Of a stretch of 64,000 bases of DNA, positions 34,228-43,159 are shown piece by piece. Origin of the DNA: Permianibacter sp046297695 (lineage in GTDB: Bacteria > Pseudomonadota > Gammaproteobacteria > Enterobacterales > Permianibacteraceae); the NCBI GenBank assembly GCA_046297695.1, contig JBKBHF010000009.1:32651-96650 (forward strand), written 5' to 3'. Both the position numbers and the translations under genes were made by a program. Each line of letters opens with the position of its first letter. Within the stretch, counting starts at the first letter, position 1. The notes beneath the pieces are model-generated. The model was not told the origin of the DNA. It worked only from the letters and a program-made list of their open reading frames with translations, and did no database searches.

Positions 34228-34829
34228 AACTGCTGGTGCTGTATTACTCCGTGCACGGACATACCGCCGAGTTGGCTCGCCACATCGCGCGCGGCATCGA
34301 GTCAGTCGATGGCTGCGAGGCTTTGCTTCGTACCGTGCCACGGTTGACACCGGCCACTGCCGCCGCGGAAGCGGCCGTGCCGGAACAGGGCGCGCCTTAC
34401 GTCAACCTCGATGAACTGCGCAGCTGCGATGGCCTCGCGCTCGGCAGCCCGACCCGGTTCGGCAACATGGCCGCATCATTAAAAGGTTTTCTCGATGGCA
34501 GCAGCGCGCTCTGGTTGTCCGGCGCGCTCGCCGGCAAGCCGGCCTGCGTGTTCACCTCGACCGGCACCTTGCATGGCGGTCAGGAATCCACCCTGCTGTC
34601 GATGATGTTGCCGCTGCTCCACCACGGCATGCTGCTACTTGGCTTGCCGTACACCGAACCCGCCCTGTCACGTACCCGCACCGGCGGCACCCCGTATGGG
34701 GTCTCGCATTGGGCCGGGCAGGATGGCCAGCAACCACTCAGCGACGACGAGAAAGAGCTTTGCCGCGCCCTTGGCGCCCGATTGGCTCGCACCGCCTGGC
34801 AATTGCAACGAGGACCGCTGCCGACATGA
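34224..34829 (+). CDS. wrbA: WrbA-type NAD(P)H:quinone oxidoreductase
   Basis: A 201-residue flavodoxin-fold protein. The FMN loop is LVLYYSVHGHTAELARHIARG. Further WrbA motifs are LALGSPTRFGNMAASLKGFLD and VFTSTGTLHGGQESTLLSM, plus the SRTRTGGTPYG tail segment. It performs two-electron reduction of quinones. It is translationally coupled to arsC (ATGA) and to the DUF2069 gene, a common trio in this bacterial group. Confidence 0.93.
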   Translation: MKLLVLYYSVHGHTAELARHIARGIESVDGCEALLRTVPRLTPATAAAEAAVPEQGAPYVNLDELRSCDGLALGSPTRFGNMAASLKGFLDGSSALWLSGALAGKPACVFTSTGTLHGGQESTLLSMMLPLLHHGMLLLGLPYTEPALSRTRTGGTPYGVSHWAGQDGQQPLSDDEKELCRALGARLARTAWQLQRGPLPT

Positions 34830-35212
34830 CCACCGCTGACACGCCACCACCCACCGCCTCCGACACCGCTGCCTTGCCGCACGCAACGCCACGTCGCTGG
34901 CACCGCATCACGGTCTTGAGTTGGTTGACCCTGATTGCGCTGTTGCTGGTCTGGCATCAGAAAGTGCCGACGCCACAACCGTTCTGGAGCCTCGGTCTGG
35001 CTTTGCTGCCGATCCTGATCCCGGCACCGTGGCTGCTGCGCGGCAAACGCGGCGCGATACTGGCGCTGGCGGTGCTGTCACTGCTGTACTTCTGCCACGC
35101 CATCGTAGCGTTGATGGCAAGCCCGGGCGAACGGCTCTGGGCGCTCGCCGAGTTGCTGGTCAGCCTTTGCCTGTTCATCAGCAGCACCTTCACCGCACGC
35201 TTGTTGCGCTGA
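34826..35212 (+). CDS. DUF2069 inner-membrane protein
   Basis: A 128-residue protein with a polar, Thr/Ala-rich N-terminus and four transmembrane helices (about 27-44, 51-66, 73-92 and 99-125). The pattern WLTLIALLLVWH, FWSLGLALLPILIPAPWLLRGKR and YFCHAIVALMASPGERLWALAEL is typical of DUF2069. Function is unknown. The ATG overlaps the wrbA stop (ATGA). Confidence 0.85.
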   Translation: MTTADTPPPTASDTAALPHATPRRWHRITVLSWLTLIALLLVWHQKVPTPQPFWSLGLALLPILIPAPWLLRGKRGAILALAVLSLLYFCHAIVALMASPGERLWALAELLVSLCLFISSTFTARLLR

Positions 35213-35302
35213 GTCCGCAACGCGGTTGGCACAACCCGCCTGACTGGCAAAATTTCCATGGCCGACTAGGCTTTGCCCAAAAGAGGACAGATCGAACCGG
35301 CC

Positions 35303-36826
35303 ATGGCATCTCTACGCAGTAAGATCAATTATGGCGCCGCCGCACTGGTTACCGTTGTGCTGGTGGTGTTCGGCATCATCGACTTCCTCAGCACACGCAC
35401 CCGGCTGCAAGCCGAGCTCGACAGCCAGAGCCAGCAAATCAGCGGCCGTCTGGCAACCAGCTTGCCGAAACCGCTGTGGGACTTTGCCGTCGACACGGCG
35501 CGCAAGTTTGTCGTGGCCGAGCTGGCCAATCCGGATCTGCGCGCAGTGCTGGTTTACGACGGCAACAGCCAGGTGGTACTCGGGCTGGAAAGCAAAGACA
35601 ACAAGCCACCAACCGACATCAATGTCGCCCCAGCCGGTGATTTCATCACGGTGAAAATCCCGTTGGAGCTGGAGGAAAACGGCCAGAAAAATGCCGTTGG
35701 TACCGCCACGCTGTATATCGATGACTCCCGCATTCAACGCGAACTGCGCGCCGGCATACTCAATACCGTGATCCGCATGGTGGTGATGCTGGTCGTGTTG
35801 CAGTTCGGCATCAGCTACCTGATTGGCAAGCTGGTGACCCGGCCGCTTCATGCCATCCTCGCCCGGATGAAAGATATCGCCGAGGGCGAAGGCGATCTGA
35901 CCCGGCGGGTGGAGTTTGACTCCAGTGACGAGCTGGGCGACCTCGCCCGTACCATGAACCATTTCATCGGCAGCATCCGCACCACCATTACCGATGTTGT
36001 CGCCGCCACCCGCCAGCTCAATGAATCCGCCAGTCTGGCCGGGCAAGCGCTTACCGATCTGCGCGAGCCGCTGAGTCGGCAAGAACAGGAACTGACCAGC
36101 TTGGTCGCCGCGCTCAACGAGATGACTGCCACCAGTCAACACGTCGCGCAAAGTGCAGCGCAGGCCTCGCACAAAGTCTCGGAAACCCAGCGCGAAGCCA
36201 CCGCCGGTCTTGGTCGCGTCAGCGAGGCCAATGCCTCAACCCAGCGGCTGGCCGAAGAAGTGGGCCGTGCCGGCGATGTCATCAGCGAGCTGCAGCAACA
36301 CAGCCAAAGCATCGGCGCCATTCTCGATGTCATCCGCAATATCGCCGAGCAAACCAACCTGCTCGCCCTGAACGCGGCGATCGAAGCCGCTCGTGCCGGT
36401 GATCAAGGCCGCGGTTTTGCGGTGGTCGCCGATGAAGTCCGGGTACTGGCCAAACGCACCCAGGAATCGACCGGTGAGATCCAGCACATGATCGAGCAGC
36501 TGCAGCAGCGCGCCAGCTCCGCCGTGCAAGCGATGCAACAAGGCCGAGAACGAGCCGACCTGAGCCTGCGCACCGCCAATGCGGCCGGTAATTCGTTCAC
36601 CACCATCAGCGAATCGATCAGCCATATCGCCGACATGAACACCCAAATCGCCACGGCAACGGAAGAACAGACAGCGACAATGCAAGAGATTGATCGCAAC
36701 GTGGTCGGCATCCATAACGCGTACGAGCACACCTTGGCAGCGTCCGAAATCACCGCCAAATCAGAGCAGCAGCTGCGTGATGTGGTGGGTCAGCTGACCA
36801 CGCTGGTATCGCGGTTCAAGGTATAG
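35303..36826 (+). CDS. Methyl-accepting chemotaxis protein
   Basis: A 507-residue chemoreceptor with TM1 (about 10-28), a periplasmic sensor domain of about 130 residues, and TM2 (about 158-178). A HAMP domain (VTRPLHAILARMKDIAEGEGDLTRRV) and a long signalling coiled coil follow, with the highly conserved hairpin tip QTNLLALNAAIEAARAGDQG. It sends ligand signals to CheA/CheW; no CheR-binding pentapeptide ends the chain. ATG at 35303 is used; the frame is open upstream to a TTG at 35273. The ligand is unknown. Confidence 0.95.
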   Translation: MASLRSKINYGAAALVTVVLVVFGIIDFLSTRTRLQAELDSQSQQISGRLATSLPKPLWDFAVDTARKFVVAELANPDLRAVLVYDGNSQVVLGLESKDNKPPTDINVAPAGDFITVKIPLELEENGQKNAVGTATLYIDDSRIQRELRAGILNTVIRMVVMLVVLQFGISYLIGKLVTRPLHAILARMKDIAEGEGDLTRRVEFDSSDELGDLARTMNHFIGSIRTTITDVVAATRQLNESASLAGQALTDLREPLSRQEQELTSLVAALNEMTATSQHVAQSAAQASHKVSETQREATAGLGRVSEANASTQRLAEEVGRAGDVISELQQHSQSIGAILDVIRNIAEQTNLLALNAAIEAARAGDQGRGFAVVADEVRVLAKRTQESTGEIQHMIEQLQQRASSAVQAMQQGRERADLSLRTANAAGNSFTTISESISHIADMNTQIATATEEQTATMQEIDRNVVGIHNAYEHTLAASEITAKSEQQLRDVVGQLTTLVSRFKV

Positions 36827-36975
36827 CCGAAACCGTCTGGACGTGAAGGCATTGACGAGCGGTTCCTGACCGCTCGGTCAGGTTCCGGAGGAGGAATTGG
36901 CCACGGCGACCGGCGTATTCGCCGGCACAACCGAGGCAAAAAGCAGTCTGCAGTGCGAAAACCTTGATGTGTTGG

Positions 36976-37008
36976 CGGCAACAGGAGCGATCCGGTTGCC
37001 GTTTTTTT
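36976..37008 (+). terminator. Rho-independent terminator of the chemoreceptor gene
   Basis: A stem CGGCAAC/GTTGCCG (36976-36982 with 36995-37001) with inner GGA/TCC pairing is followed by seven T. The T run overlaps the aroC stop on the other strand. The 180-bp stretch before it holds only another small hairpin near 36865-36882. Confidence 0.88.
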
Positions 37009-38098
37009 ATGGTCGTAGAACCGACGTCGCCTGCTGCCGCAAGGCATGATCAGCCAGCACCAGCGCCGCCATCGCCTCGACTATCGGCACCGCGCGCGGC
37101 AGCACACAGGGATCATGTCGGCCGCGACCGCGAAACTCGACGGCATTGCCGTTGATATCAACCGACCGCTGCAACTTGGCAATGGTCGCGGTCGGTTTGA
37201 ACGCCACCCGGAACACCACTGGCATACCGGTGGAAATGCCGCCAAGTACACCACCGTGGTTATTGCCAATGGTCTTGATGACGCCGCCATCATTTACAAA
37301 CGGATCATTGTGCTGCGACCCGGTCAAATGGGTACCGCCAAAACCGGAACCGATTTCAAAACCCTTGCTGGCATTGATCGCCAGCATGGCCTTGGCCAGA
37401 TCCGCTTCCAGCCGATCAAAAATCGGCTCGCCCCAACCGACCGGCACGCCACGCGCGATGCACTCGACCACACCGCCGAGCGAATCGCCGTCTTTGCGGG
37501 TCTGCTCGATCAGCGCGTGCATTTGCGCGGCCAGCGCCGCGTCGGGGCAACGCACGTCGTTTTTTTCTATCTGGCTGACATCGACCGCTTCGGCTGGCGT
37601 CTGCAATTGCAGCGCACCGACCGATTTGACCCAGGCATGGATCTGCACGCCCCACTTCACCGCCAGCAACTTCTTGGCAATGGCACCAGCGGCCACAGTC
37701 GCGGCCGTCGTGCGAGCGGAGCTGCGACCACCGCCGGAGACATCGCGGATACCGTATTTCTGTTGATACGTGAAATCGGCGTGGCCCGGCCGATAAAGCT
37801 GAGCCATTTCATCGTAATCGTGCGAACGCTGATCGGTGTTGCGGATCAATAGCGCAATCGGTGTGCCGGTAGTCGTGTCATTGAGCACACCGGACAATAT
37901 CTCGACCACATCTGGTTCTTTGCGCTGGGTCGAGATCTTGCTCTGCCCCGGCCGGCGCCGATCCAGCTCGTATTGGATCTCGGCCGCGGTAATCGGCAAG
38001 CCTGGTGGGCAACCTTCGAGAATCGCGCCGACACCGGGGCCGTGCGATTCACCGAAAGTACTGATGCGAAACAAAGTGCCGAAACTGTCACCGGCCAT
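37007..38098 (-). CDS. aroC: Chorismate synthase AroC
   Basis: Converts EPSP to chorismate, the last shikimate-pathway step, using reduced FMN. The 363-residue enzyme shows TFGESHGPGVGAILEGCPPG, RRRPGQSKISTQRKE, RPGHADFTYQQKYG, SGGGRSSARTT and GGISTGMPV motifs. Downstream of aroA by 130 bp on the same strand, so both sit next to the his operon and supply chorismate for the trp operon further right. Confidence 0.97.
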   Translation of the reverse strand: MAGDSFGTLFRISTFGESHGPGVGAILEGCPPGLPITAAEIQYELDRRRPGQSKISTQRKEPDVVEILSGVLNDTTTGTPIALLIRNTDQRSHDYDEMAQLYRPGHADFTYQQKYGIRDVSGGGRSSARTTAATVAAGAIAKKLLAVKWGVQIHAWVKSVGALQLQTPAEAVDVSQIEKNDVRCPDAALAAQMHALIEQTRKDGDSLGGVVECIARGVPVGWGEPIFDRLEADLAKAMLAINASKGFEIGSGFGGTHLTGSQHNDPFVNDGGVIKTIGNNHGGVLGGISTGMPVVFRVAFKPTATIAKLQRSVDINGNAVEFRGRGRHDPCVLPRAVPIVEAMAALVLADHALRQQATSVLRP

Positions 38099-38149
38099 GG
38101 AACTCTCTCGTCATTGAATAGTGTGCAAAACGCAACACGGCTTTGAAAG

Positions 38150-38172
38150 CCTTCTCCCTTGAGGGGAGAAGG
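38150..38172. repeat. Palindromic intergenic repeat between aroA and aroC
   Basis: A nine-bp stem CCTTCTCCC/GGGAGAAGG type hairpin (38150-38158 with 38164-38172) with a TTGAG-like loop. The same TTGA-centred, C/T-rich palindrome type recurs near 46.1 and 47.4-47.5 kb, suggesting one dispersed family. Confidence 0.6.
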
Positions 38173-38227
38173 TTTGGATGAGGGCGAAACCGGCTACGAA
38201 GCGCATCGCCAGCCAACACATCGCCTT

Positions 38228-39544
38228 TCAACTCGCAACGACCTGCACGCCCAAGCCACGCAGCGTATCCCAATACTGCGGAAACGATTTGCCGACCACG
38301 TCTGGATGGGCAATCTTCACGCCCGGAATTGCCAGGCCGGCGATGGCAAAGCTCATCGCCATCCGGTGATCTTCGTGCGTTTCGATCAGCGCGCCATGCG
38401 GACTTTGTGAACCAGTCCCGCCCTCGACAATCAAGGCATCGGCGGTCGCTTCGACCTTCACGCCCATTTTCTTCAGCTCCAGCGCGGTATCGAAAATCCG
38501 GTTCGACTCCTTGTGCGCCAGATGGCCGATATTGTGGAAACGGGAAACGCCATTGGCAAACGCGGCCAGCACCGCCACGGTCTGCACCACATCCGGCATA
38601 TTGCCCATGTCGGCATCGATGGCGCGCAAACCGAGCGCCGGCCCGGTCAGCCGCAAGCCATCCGGCGTGCGCTTGATAAGACAGCCCATTTTATCGAGCA
38701 AGAGCGGCAAGCGCGCCTCGCCCTGCACGGATTCGATATTGAACGCCTCGACCGTGATCTCACCACCGGTCAACGCCGCCGCAGCGAGAAAATACGAGGC
38801 GCTGCACGGGTCCGCTTCCAGATCGAACCGGCGGGCGCGATAACGCTGGCCGGCGCGCACGGTGAACGTTTCGCCACCTGATTCAGCCACGCCGTGCGCA
38901 TCCACCTCGACCCCCGACTCGGCCATCATCGCCAGCGTCATCTCGACAAACGGCCGCGACACCAGCGGCGTGGTCAGTCGGATGGTCACGTCACGTTCGG
39001 CATACGGCGCGACGAGCAACAAGGCACTGAGAAACTGGCTGCTGACATGGCCAGGCAATTCACAGACACCGCCTTTGAGCGGGCCTTGAATGGTCAGCGG
39101 CAGCGCGTCGGTAACTGCTTTAAAAGAATCGCCGCTGGTCACGCCGACGCCCAGCGCACGCAGCGCCGCGCACAGATCCGCCATCGGCCGTTCGCGCATG
39201 CGCGCGCTGCCGTCGATGGTCACCGGCTCCGACGACAGCCCGGCCAGAGCCGAGACAAAACGGGCAAAGGTGCCGCTGGCATTGACGTTGATCTGACCAC
39301 CGCGCAGCCTGCCGCCAACACCGTGCACCAACACGCGATCACCCTCGGCGCGCACACCCGCACCGAGCACGGCAATACCATCCTGGACCCGGCGGATATC
39401 GTCATTGGCCGGCACCGGCGACAGTTCGCTGTCACCTTCGGCCAACGCCGCCAGTATCAGGCCACGGTTGGCCTGGTACTTCGACCCGGGTACCCGCACC
39501 CGACCGCTGACCGGGCCATTGGGAACGATTTCAAAGACTTGCAT
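38228..39544 (-). CDS. aroA: 3-phosphoshikimate 1-carboxyvinyltransferase (EPSP synthase) AroA
   Basis: Joins PEP and shikimate-3-phosphate. The 438-residue enzyme shows VRVPGSKYQANRGLILAAL (usual N-terminal substrate site, with YQANR where many have SNR), the SGTFARF segment (LFLGNAGTAMR position), EADPCSASYFLAAAAL, and the C-terminal ETHEDHRMAMSFAIAGL. The GSKYQANR variant and the SGTFARF loop differ from the E. coli-type class I signature, so sequence class deserves care. ATG at 39544 is chosen by homology to MxxxxI-P-G; the frame runs on to 39670 without support. Confidence 0.94.
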   Translation of the reverse strand: MQVFEIVPNGPVSGRVRVPGSKYQANRGLILAALAEGDSELSPVPANDDIRRVQDGIAVLGAGVRAEGDRVLVHGVGGRLRGGQINVNASGTFARFVSALAGLSSEPVTIDGSARMRERPMADLCAALRALGVGVTSGDSFKAVTDALPLTIQGPLKGGVCELPGHVSSQFLSALLLVAPYAERDVTIRLTTPLVSRPFVEMTLAMMAESGVEVDAHGVAESGGETFTVRAGQRYRARRFDLEADPCSASYFLAAAALTGGEITVEAFNIESVQGEARLPLLLDKMGCLIKRTPDGLRLTGPALGLRAIDADMGNMPDVVQTVAVLAAFANGVSRFHNIGHLAHKESNRIFDTALELKKMGVKVEATADALIVEGGTGSQSPHGALIETHEDHRMAMSFAIAGLAIPGVKIAHPDVVGKSFPQYWDTLRGLGVQVVAS

Positions 39545-39709
39545 CCGGATTTTCCGGTTTTTCGAAAATGGTCCGGCATGGTAGCGCTTTGCTGGCTGCG
39601 GCCGCCATGACGGGCCTGCATATACAGAACAGGCGCCCGGCCCCACTCGTATATACAGGTAATCAAGCATTCAATAACAGTCACTTATTTGTGCTTGTAT
39701 AGATTTTTG

Positions 39710-39739
39710 TTGACGGCCGGACCCGGCCTGCGCTTAAAT
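39710..39739 (+). promoter_or_regulatory. Probable sigma-70 promoter of the his operon
   Basis: TTGACG (39710-39715), an 18-bp spacer and TTAAAT (39734-39739) lie about 50 bp before the his leader peptide start. This gives a short transcribed leader before the attenuator. Confidence 0.6.
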
Positions 39740-39792
39740 CTCCGCCATCGCGCTGACCTGTTGTCAGCGGTTTTGCAGAAGACCCTATCACC

Positions 39793-39858
39793 ATGCTGCG
39801 TTTCGCCCGTCATCACCATCATCACCACACCGAGCTCCCTTGGGGACCACGGCGGTAA
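39793..39858 (+). CDS. hisL: his operon leader peptide
   Basis: A 21-codon open frame with six consecutive His codons at positions 7-12, ending in TAA at 39856-39858. It is followed 24 bp later by a Rho-independent hairpin and then hisG. Ribosome stalling at the His codons when charged tRNA-His is low would prevent the terminator forming. This is the classical attenuation arrangement of enteric his operons. Confidence 0.93.
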   Translation: MLRFARHHHHHHTELPWGPRR

Positions 39859-39881
39859 CGGCGCGCGCAAAGCGAATTCCG

Positions 39882-39914
39882 AAAAACCCCGTTGGCGACC
39901 CCAACGGGGTTTTT
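39882..39914 (+). terminator. his attenuator terminator
   Basis: An A run, then stem CCCCGTTGG/CCAACGGGG (39887-39895 with 39901-39909), a 5-base loop and a T run. It sits between the leader peptide and hisG; a further GGCCC-type hairpin follows at about 39951. Confidence 0.93.
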
Positions 39915-40025
39915 GTTTGGCTCATCCCTGAGCCAACTCCGGCCCTTGGGCCGGACTGGCGCGCAAACGCAATCCAGTTGCGTTTGTGTTTATCCGGTAT
40001 TTGAATCATCGCAAGGAAAAACAAC

Positions 40026-40874
40026 ATGGCATTGCGTCTGGTAGTCCCGAAAGGCCGCATCTACGACAAAGTGGCCGAGCTGCTCGCCGAGTGCGGCGTG
40101 AAACTGACTGGCGCCGAGCGCAGCTACCGGCCATCGGTTTCGGTGGCCGGCATCGAAGTGAAATTGCTGAAGAGCCAGAACATTCCGCCGCTGCTGGCGC
40201 TGAACCAGCACGACATCGGCTTTGCCGGATACGACTGGGTGCTGGAGCAAGGTGCCGAAGTCACCGAACTGCTCGATCTCGGTTTCGATCCGGTCAAGAT
40301 CGTAGCCGCGGTGCCGGAAACCACCGATGTCGACGCGCTCAAAACACGCCGCATCATCGCGGTATCCGAATACGAGCGACTGACTCGGAACTTCCTGAAC
40401 AGCCAAGGCTTCGATTACACCTTCGTCCGCTCCTACGGCGCCACCGAGGTGTTCCCGCCGGAAGATGCCGACCTGATTGTCGACAACTCGGCGACCGGTT
40501 CGACGCTGATTGCCAACCGGCTGAAAGTGATTGGCACCGTACTGGAAAGCAGCACCCGTTTCCTCGCCAATCCGCGTGCGCTTGATGATGTTGCCAAGCG
40601 CCAGCAGATCGAAAACCTGCTGCTGCTGATGAAAGGCGTGATCAACGGCCGTGGCCGTGTGCTGCTGGAAATGAACGTACCGGCCGACCGGCTCGAAACC
40701 ATCGTCAAGCTGCTGCCGGCAATGCGCTCGCCCACCGTCGCCCAGCTCTACAACGAATCGGGCTTCTCGGTGAAAGCAGCAATTCCGACGGCACAGGTCG
40801 CGAAACTGGTGCCGGAACTGATCGCTGCCGGCGCCAGCGACATCCTGGAAATGCCAATCCGGAAAGTGGTGTAA
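40026..40874 (+). CDS. hisG: ATP phosphoribosyltransferase HisG (long form)
   Basis: First step of histidine synthesis, joining ATP and PRPP. The 282-residue length and the C-terminal region (about 210-282; RVLLEMNVPADRLETIVKLLPAM, ending SDILEMPIRKV) show the long form with an ACT-like regulatory domain that mediates feedback inhibition by histidine. The PRPP loop is in LIVDNSATGSTLIANRL. It is the first structural gene after the attenuator. Confidence 0.96.
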   Translation: MALRLVVPKGRIYDKVAELLAECGVKLTGAERSYRPSVSVAGIEVKLLKSQNIPPLLALNQHDIGFAGYDWVLEQGAEVTELLDLGFDPVKIVAAVPETTDVDALKTRRIIAVSEYERLTRNFLNSQGFDYTFVRSYGATEVFPPEDADLIVDNSATGSTLIANRLKVIGTVLESSTRFLANPRALDDVAKRQQIENLLLLMKGVINGRGRVLLEMNVPADRLETIVKLLPAMRSPTVAQLYNESGFSVKAAIPTAQVAKLVPELIAAGASDILEMPIRKVV

Positions 40875-40894
40875 GCACAGGAACTGGCGGCATC

Positions 40895-42523
40895 ATGCTC
40901 AAACTCGATTTCAACGAACGCTGTGAAGGCACGCCGTACTGGGCGACGCAGGCCATGAGCACGCTGGATCTCAGCAGCCTCTGGCGCTATCCGGACCGGC
41001 AGCCGCTGGAACAGAAAATCGCCGAACGGTTCGGCGTTGGCGCAGCACAAGTGCTGGCGACCAATGGCGGCGATGAAGGCATTGATCTGGTGCTGCGGCT
41101 GGCCAAGCGCGAACGGCGCAACCTGTTGCTGCCGCTGCCGGCCTTCTCGATGTACCGGATCACGGCGGCGCGTAACGATGTCAGCGTGGTGACCGTCGAC
41201 GGCCTGCCGGATCGCCGCATCAATCTGGATGGGCTGACCAAACCCTTGCAGGCCACGGGTCAACTCCTCACCCTGACCAGCCCGAACAACCCGACCGGTG
41301 AAGTGCTGGCGCGCGACAAGGTGCGGCAACTGCTGCTGCAAGCACGCGCCTTCGGCAACCCGGTGCTGATGGACGAAGCCTACGCTGAATTCAGCGGCGA
41401 ATCGGTGCTGGATTTGATCGCCGAATTTGACAACCTGATCGTGCTGCGCAGTTTCTCGAAAGCCTTTGGCCTTGCCGGCCTGCGGGTCGGCTGCCTGATT
41501 GCCGATGAGAAACTGATTGCGCGTTTGCGTGCACTGGCGCCGCCATTCAACCTGTCGACGCCGTCGCTGGTATTGGCACAGGCCGCTTGCAGCAGTGCCG
41601 CGCAAACCGAGATGCAAACGTACTGCTGCGCCGTGGCAAGCAGCCGCGACGCGCTGCGCGACGAACTGCTCGCGCTTGGCATCACGGTATTGCCAAGCGG
41701 CGGCAATTTCCTGTTGCTGCAGCTGGCACCGGTACGCGCGGAACTGGTAGCAAATTTCCTGGCACGCGCGAACATCAGCGTGCGCCGGTTCACCGAAGCC
41801 GAACTGAATGGTTGCCTGCGCATTACCATCCCGGTCGATGCCAGCCGCCTGCAGCAGGCACTGTTGACAGCCCTGCAACCGGACCTGCTCTGCCTCGATA
41901 TGGACGGCGTGTTGATCGATACCCGCGCGAGCTATGACGCCTGCGTGCAGCAAACCGTCACCGCACTGGGCGGCAGCGAGCCCGACCTCAATGCGCTGCA
42001 GGCGCTGCGCAACAGCGGCGGCTTCAATGACGACTGGGCACTCGCCCAAGCGCTGTTGAAACAGCAAGGGCTGGACATCGACTACGCGCGCGTCGTCGAA
42101 ACCTTTCAGGCACTTTATCTCGGCACCGAAAAGACACCGGGCCTTTGCCAACGCGAACGCGCTGTTGCATCCGCACAAACCGTTGCACGCTTTTCACGGC
42201 AACCGTATGCCGTGGTAACCGGCCGGCCGCGCGCGGAAGCAGAAGCTGGTGTGCAGTTGTGTGGATTGCAACCGAACCGCATCGTCTCGCGTGATGACGT
42301 GGCCAAGCTGAAGCCGGACCCGGAAGGCGTGCTCGCCTGCAAGCAAGCGTTCAGCCGCAATGGCCGGGTCTGGATGGTGGGCGACAGCGTCGATGACATG
42401 CGCGCCGCCGTCGGCGCCGGTGCGGTCGCCATTGGCATCGGCACCGACAATGCCGACGCACTGCGCGCCGCCGGCGCCGATGTGGTGATTGCCGATATCA
42501 ATGCACTGGAGGCTCTGCTGTGA
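40895..42523 (+). CDS. hisC: Histidinol-phosphate aminotransferase fused to HAD phosphatase
   Basis: A 542-residue fusion. Residues 1-325 are a class I/II PLP aminotransferase of HisC type: TSPNNPTGEV (128-137), DEAYAEF (160-166), and the PLP Lys189 in SFSKAFGLAGLRVG. Residues about 330-542 are a HAD hydrolase with nucleophile D335 and acid D337 in LCLDMDGVLIDT, motif II Thr in VVTGRPR, motif III Lys in AKLKPDPEG, and motif IV VGDSVDDM. The hisB next to it lacks the usual phosphatase half, so the HAD part is a good candidate for histidinol-phosphate phosphatase (inference). The stop overlaps hisB (GTGA). Confidence 0.92.
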   Translation: MLKLDFNERCEGTPYWATQAMSTLDLSSLWRYPDRQPLEQKIAERFGVGAAQVLATNGGDEGIDLVLRLAKRERRNLLLPLPAFSMYRITAARNDVSVVTVDGLPDRRINLDGLTKPLQATGQLLTLTSPNNPTGEVLARDKVRQLLLQARAFGNPVLMDEAYAEFSGESVLDLIAEFDNLIVLRSFSKAFGLAGLRVGCLIADEKLIARLRALAPPFNLSTPSLVLAQAACSSAAQTEMQTYCCAVASSRDALRDELLALGITVLPSGGNFLLLQLAPVRAELVANFLARANISVRRFTEAELNGCLRITIPVDASRLQQALLTALQPDLLCLDMDGVLIDTRASYDACVQQTVTALGGSEPDLNALQALRNSGGFNDDWALAQALLKQQGLDIDYARVVETFQALYLGTEKTPGLCQRERAVASAQTVARFSRQPYAVVTGRPRAEAEAGVQLCGLQPNRIVSRDDVAKLKPDPEGVLACKQAFSRNGRVWMVGDSVDDMRAAVGAGAVAIGIGTDNADALRAAGADVVIADINALEALL

Positions 42524-43140
42524 CCACCACACTGACGCAAGTCGCATCTGAACGCGCGGCGTTCGAACCCATCGTATTGGAACGCAACACCAAAGAAACG
42601 CAAATCCACCTGACCCTGAACGTTGATGGCGCGCGTAACGTGACCATCGACACCGGTCTGCCGTTTTTCAATCACCTGTTGGATCAGCTCGCCTTTCACG
42701 CCGGCTGGGATCTGGAGCTGCGCGCCAAAGGCGATATCGAAATCGACGATCACCACCTGATCGAAGACGTCGCCATCGTGCTCGGCATGGCGCTGGACCA
42801 GCTGCGACAAAGCCGGCCTGGCCTTGCCCGCTACGGCCAACGGCTACTGCCGATGGATGAAACCTTGGTGCTGTGCGCCGTCGATTTGAGTGGCCGTGCC
42901 GCCGCCGTGGTCAACCTACCGTTTACTCGCGAAACAGTTGGCGGCCTGGCCACCGAAATGTGGCCGCATTTTTTCAAGACACTGGCAAGCAAAGGCCAGT
43001 TCGCGCTGCACTTGAAAACCGAATACTTCGACAACCATCACCACCTGATCGAAGGCAGTTTCAAAGCCCTGGCGCGGGCATTGAAAGAAGCACTGACCGT
43101 GCAAACCAGCGCGGTCCCCAGCACCAAAGGCGTGTTGTAA
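42520..43140 (+). CDS. hisB: Imidazoleglycerol-phosphate dehydratase HisB (monofunctional)
   Basis: Dehydrates imidazole-glycerol phosphate. The 206-residue protein is the dehydratase domain alone, with manganese-binding clusters FFNHLLDQLAFH, DDHHLIEDVAI and FDNHHHLIEGSFKALARAL. Enteric HisB carries an N-terminal HAD phosphatase; it is absent here and a HAD domain is instead on HisC. GTG at 42520 overlaps the hisC TGA and has GGAGG upstream. Confidence 0.95.
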   Translation: MTTTLTQVASERAAFEPIVLERNTKETQIHLTLNVDGARNVTIDTGLPFFNHLLDQLAFHAGWDLELRAKGDIEIDDHHLIEDVAIVLGMALDQLRQSRPGLARYGQRLLPMDETLVLCAVDLSGRAAAVVNLPFTRETVGGLATEMWPHFFKTLASKGQFALHLKTEYFDNHHHLIEGSFKALARALKEALTVQTSAVPSTKGVL

Positions 43141-43159
43141 GTAGGCAAGAGAATCGGCG

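Noticed and set aside
36857..36882. GAGCGG/CCGCTC or CCTGACC/GGTCAGG hairpin as terminator of the chemoreceptor gene
   Set aside because: It lacks a T run; the hairpin at 36976-37008 with seven T is a much better terminator.
39793..39858. Six-His stretch as a cloning-tag artefact
   Set aside because: It is followed by a terminator and hisG and preceded by a promoter, so it is a natural his leader peptide.
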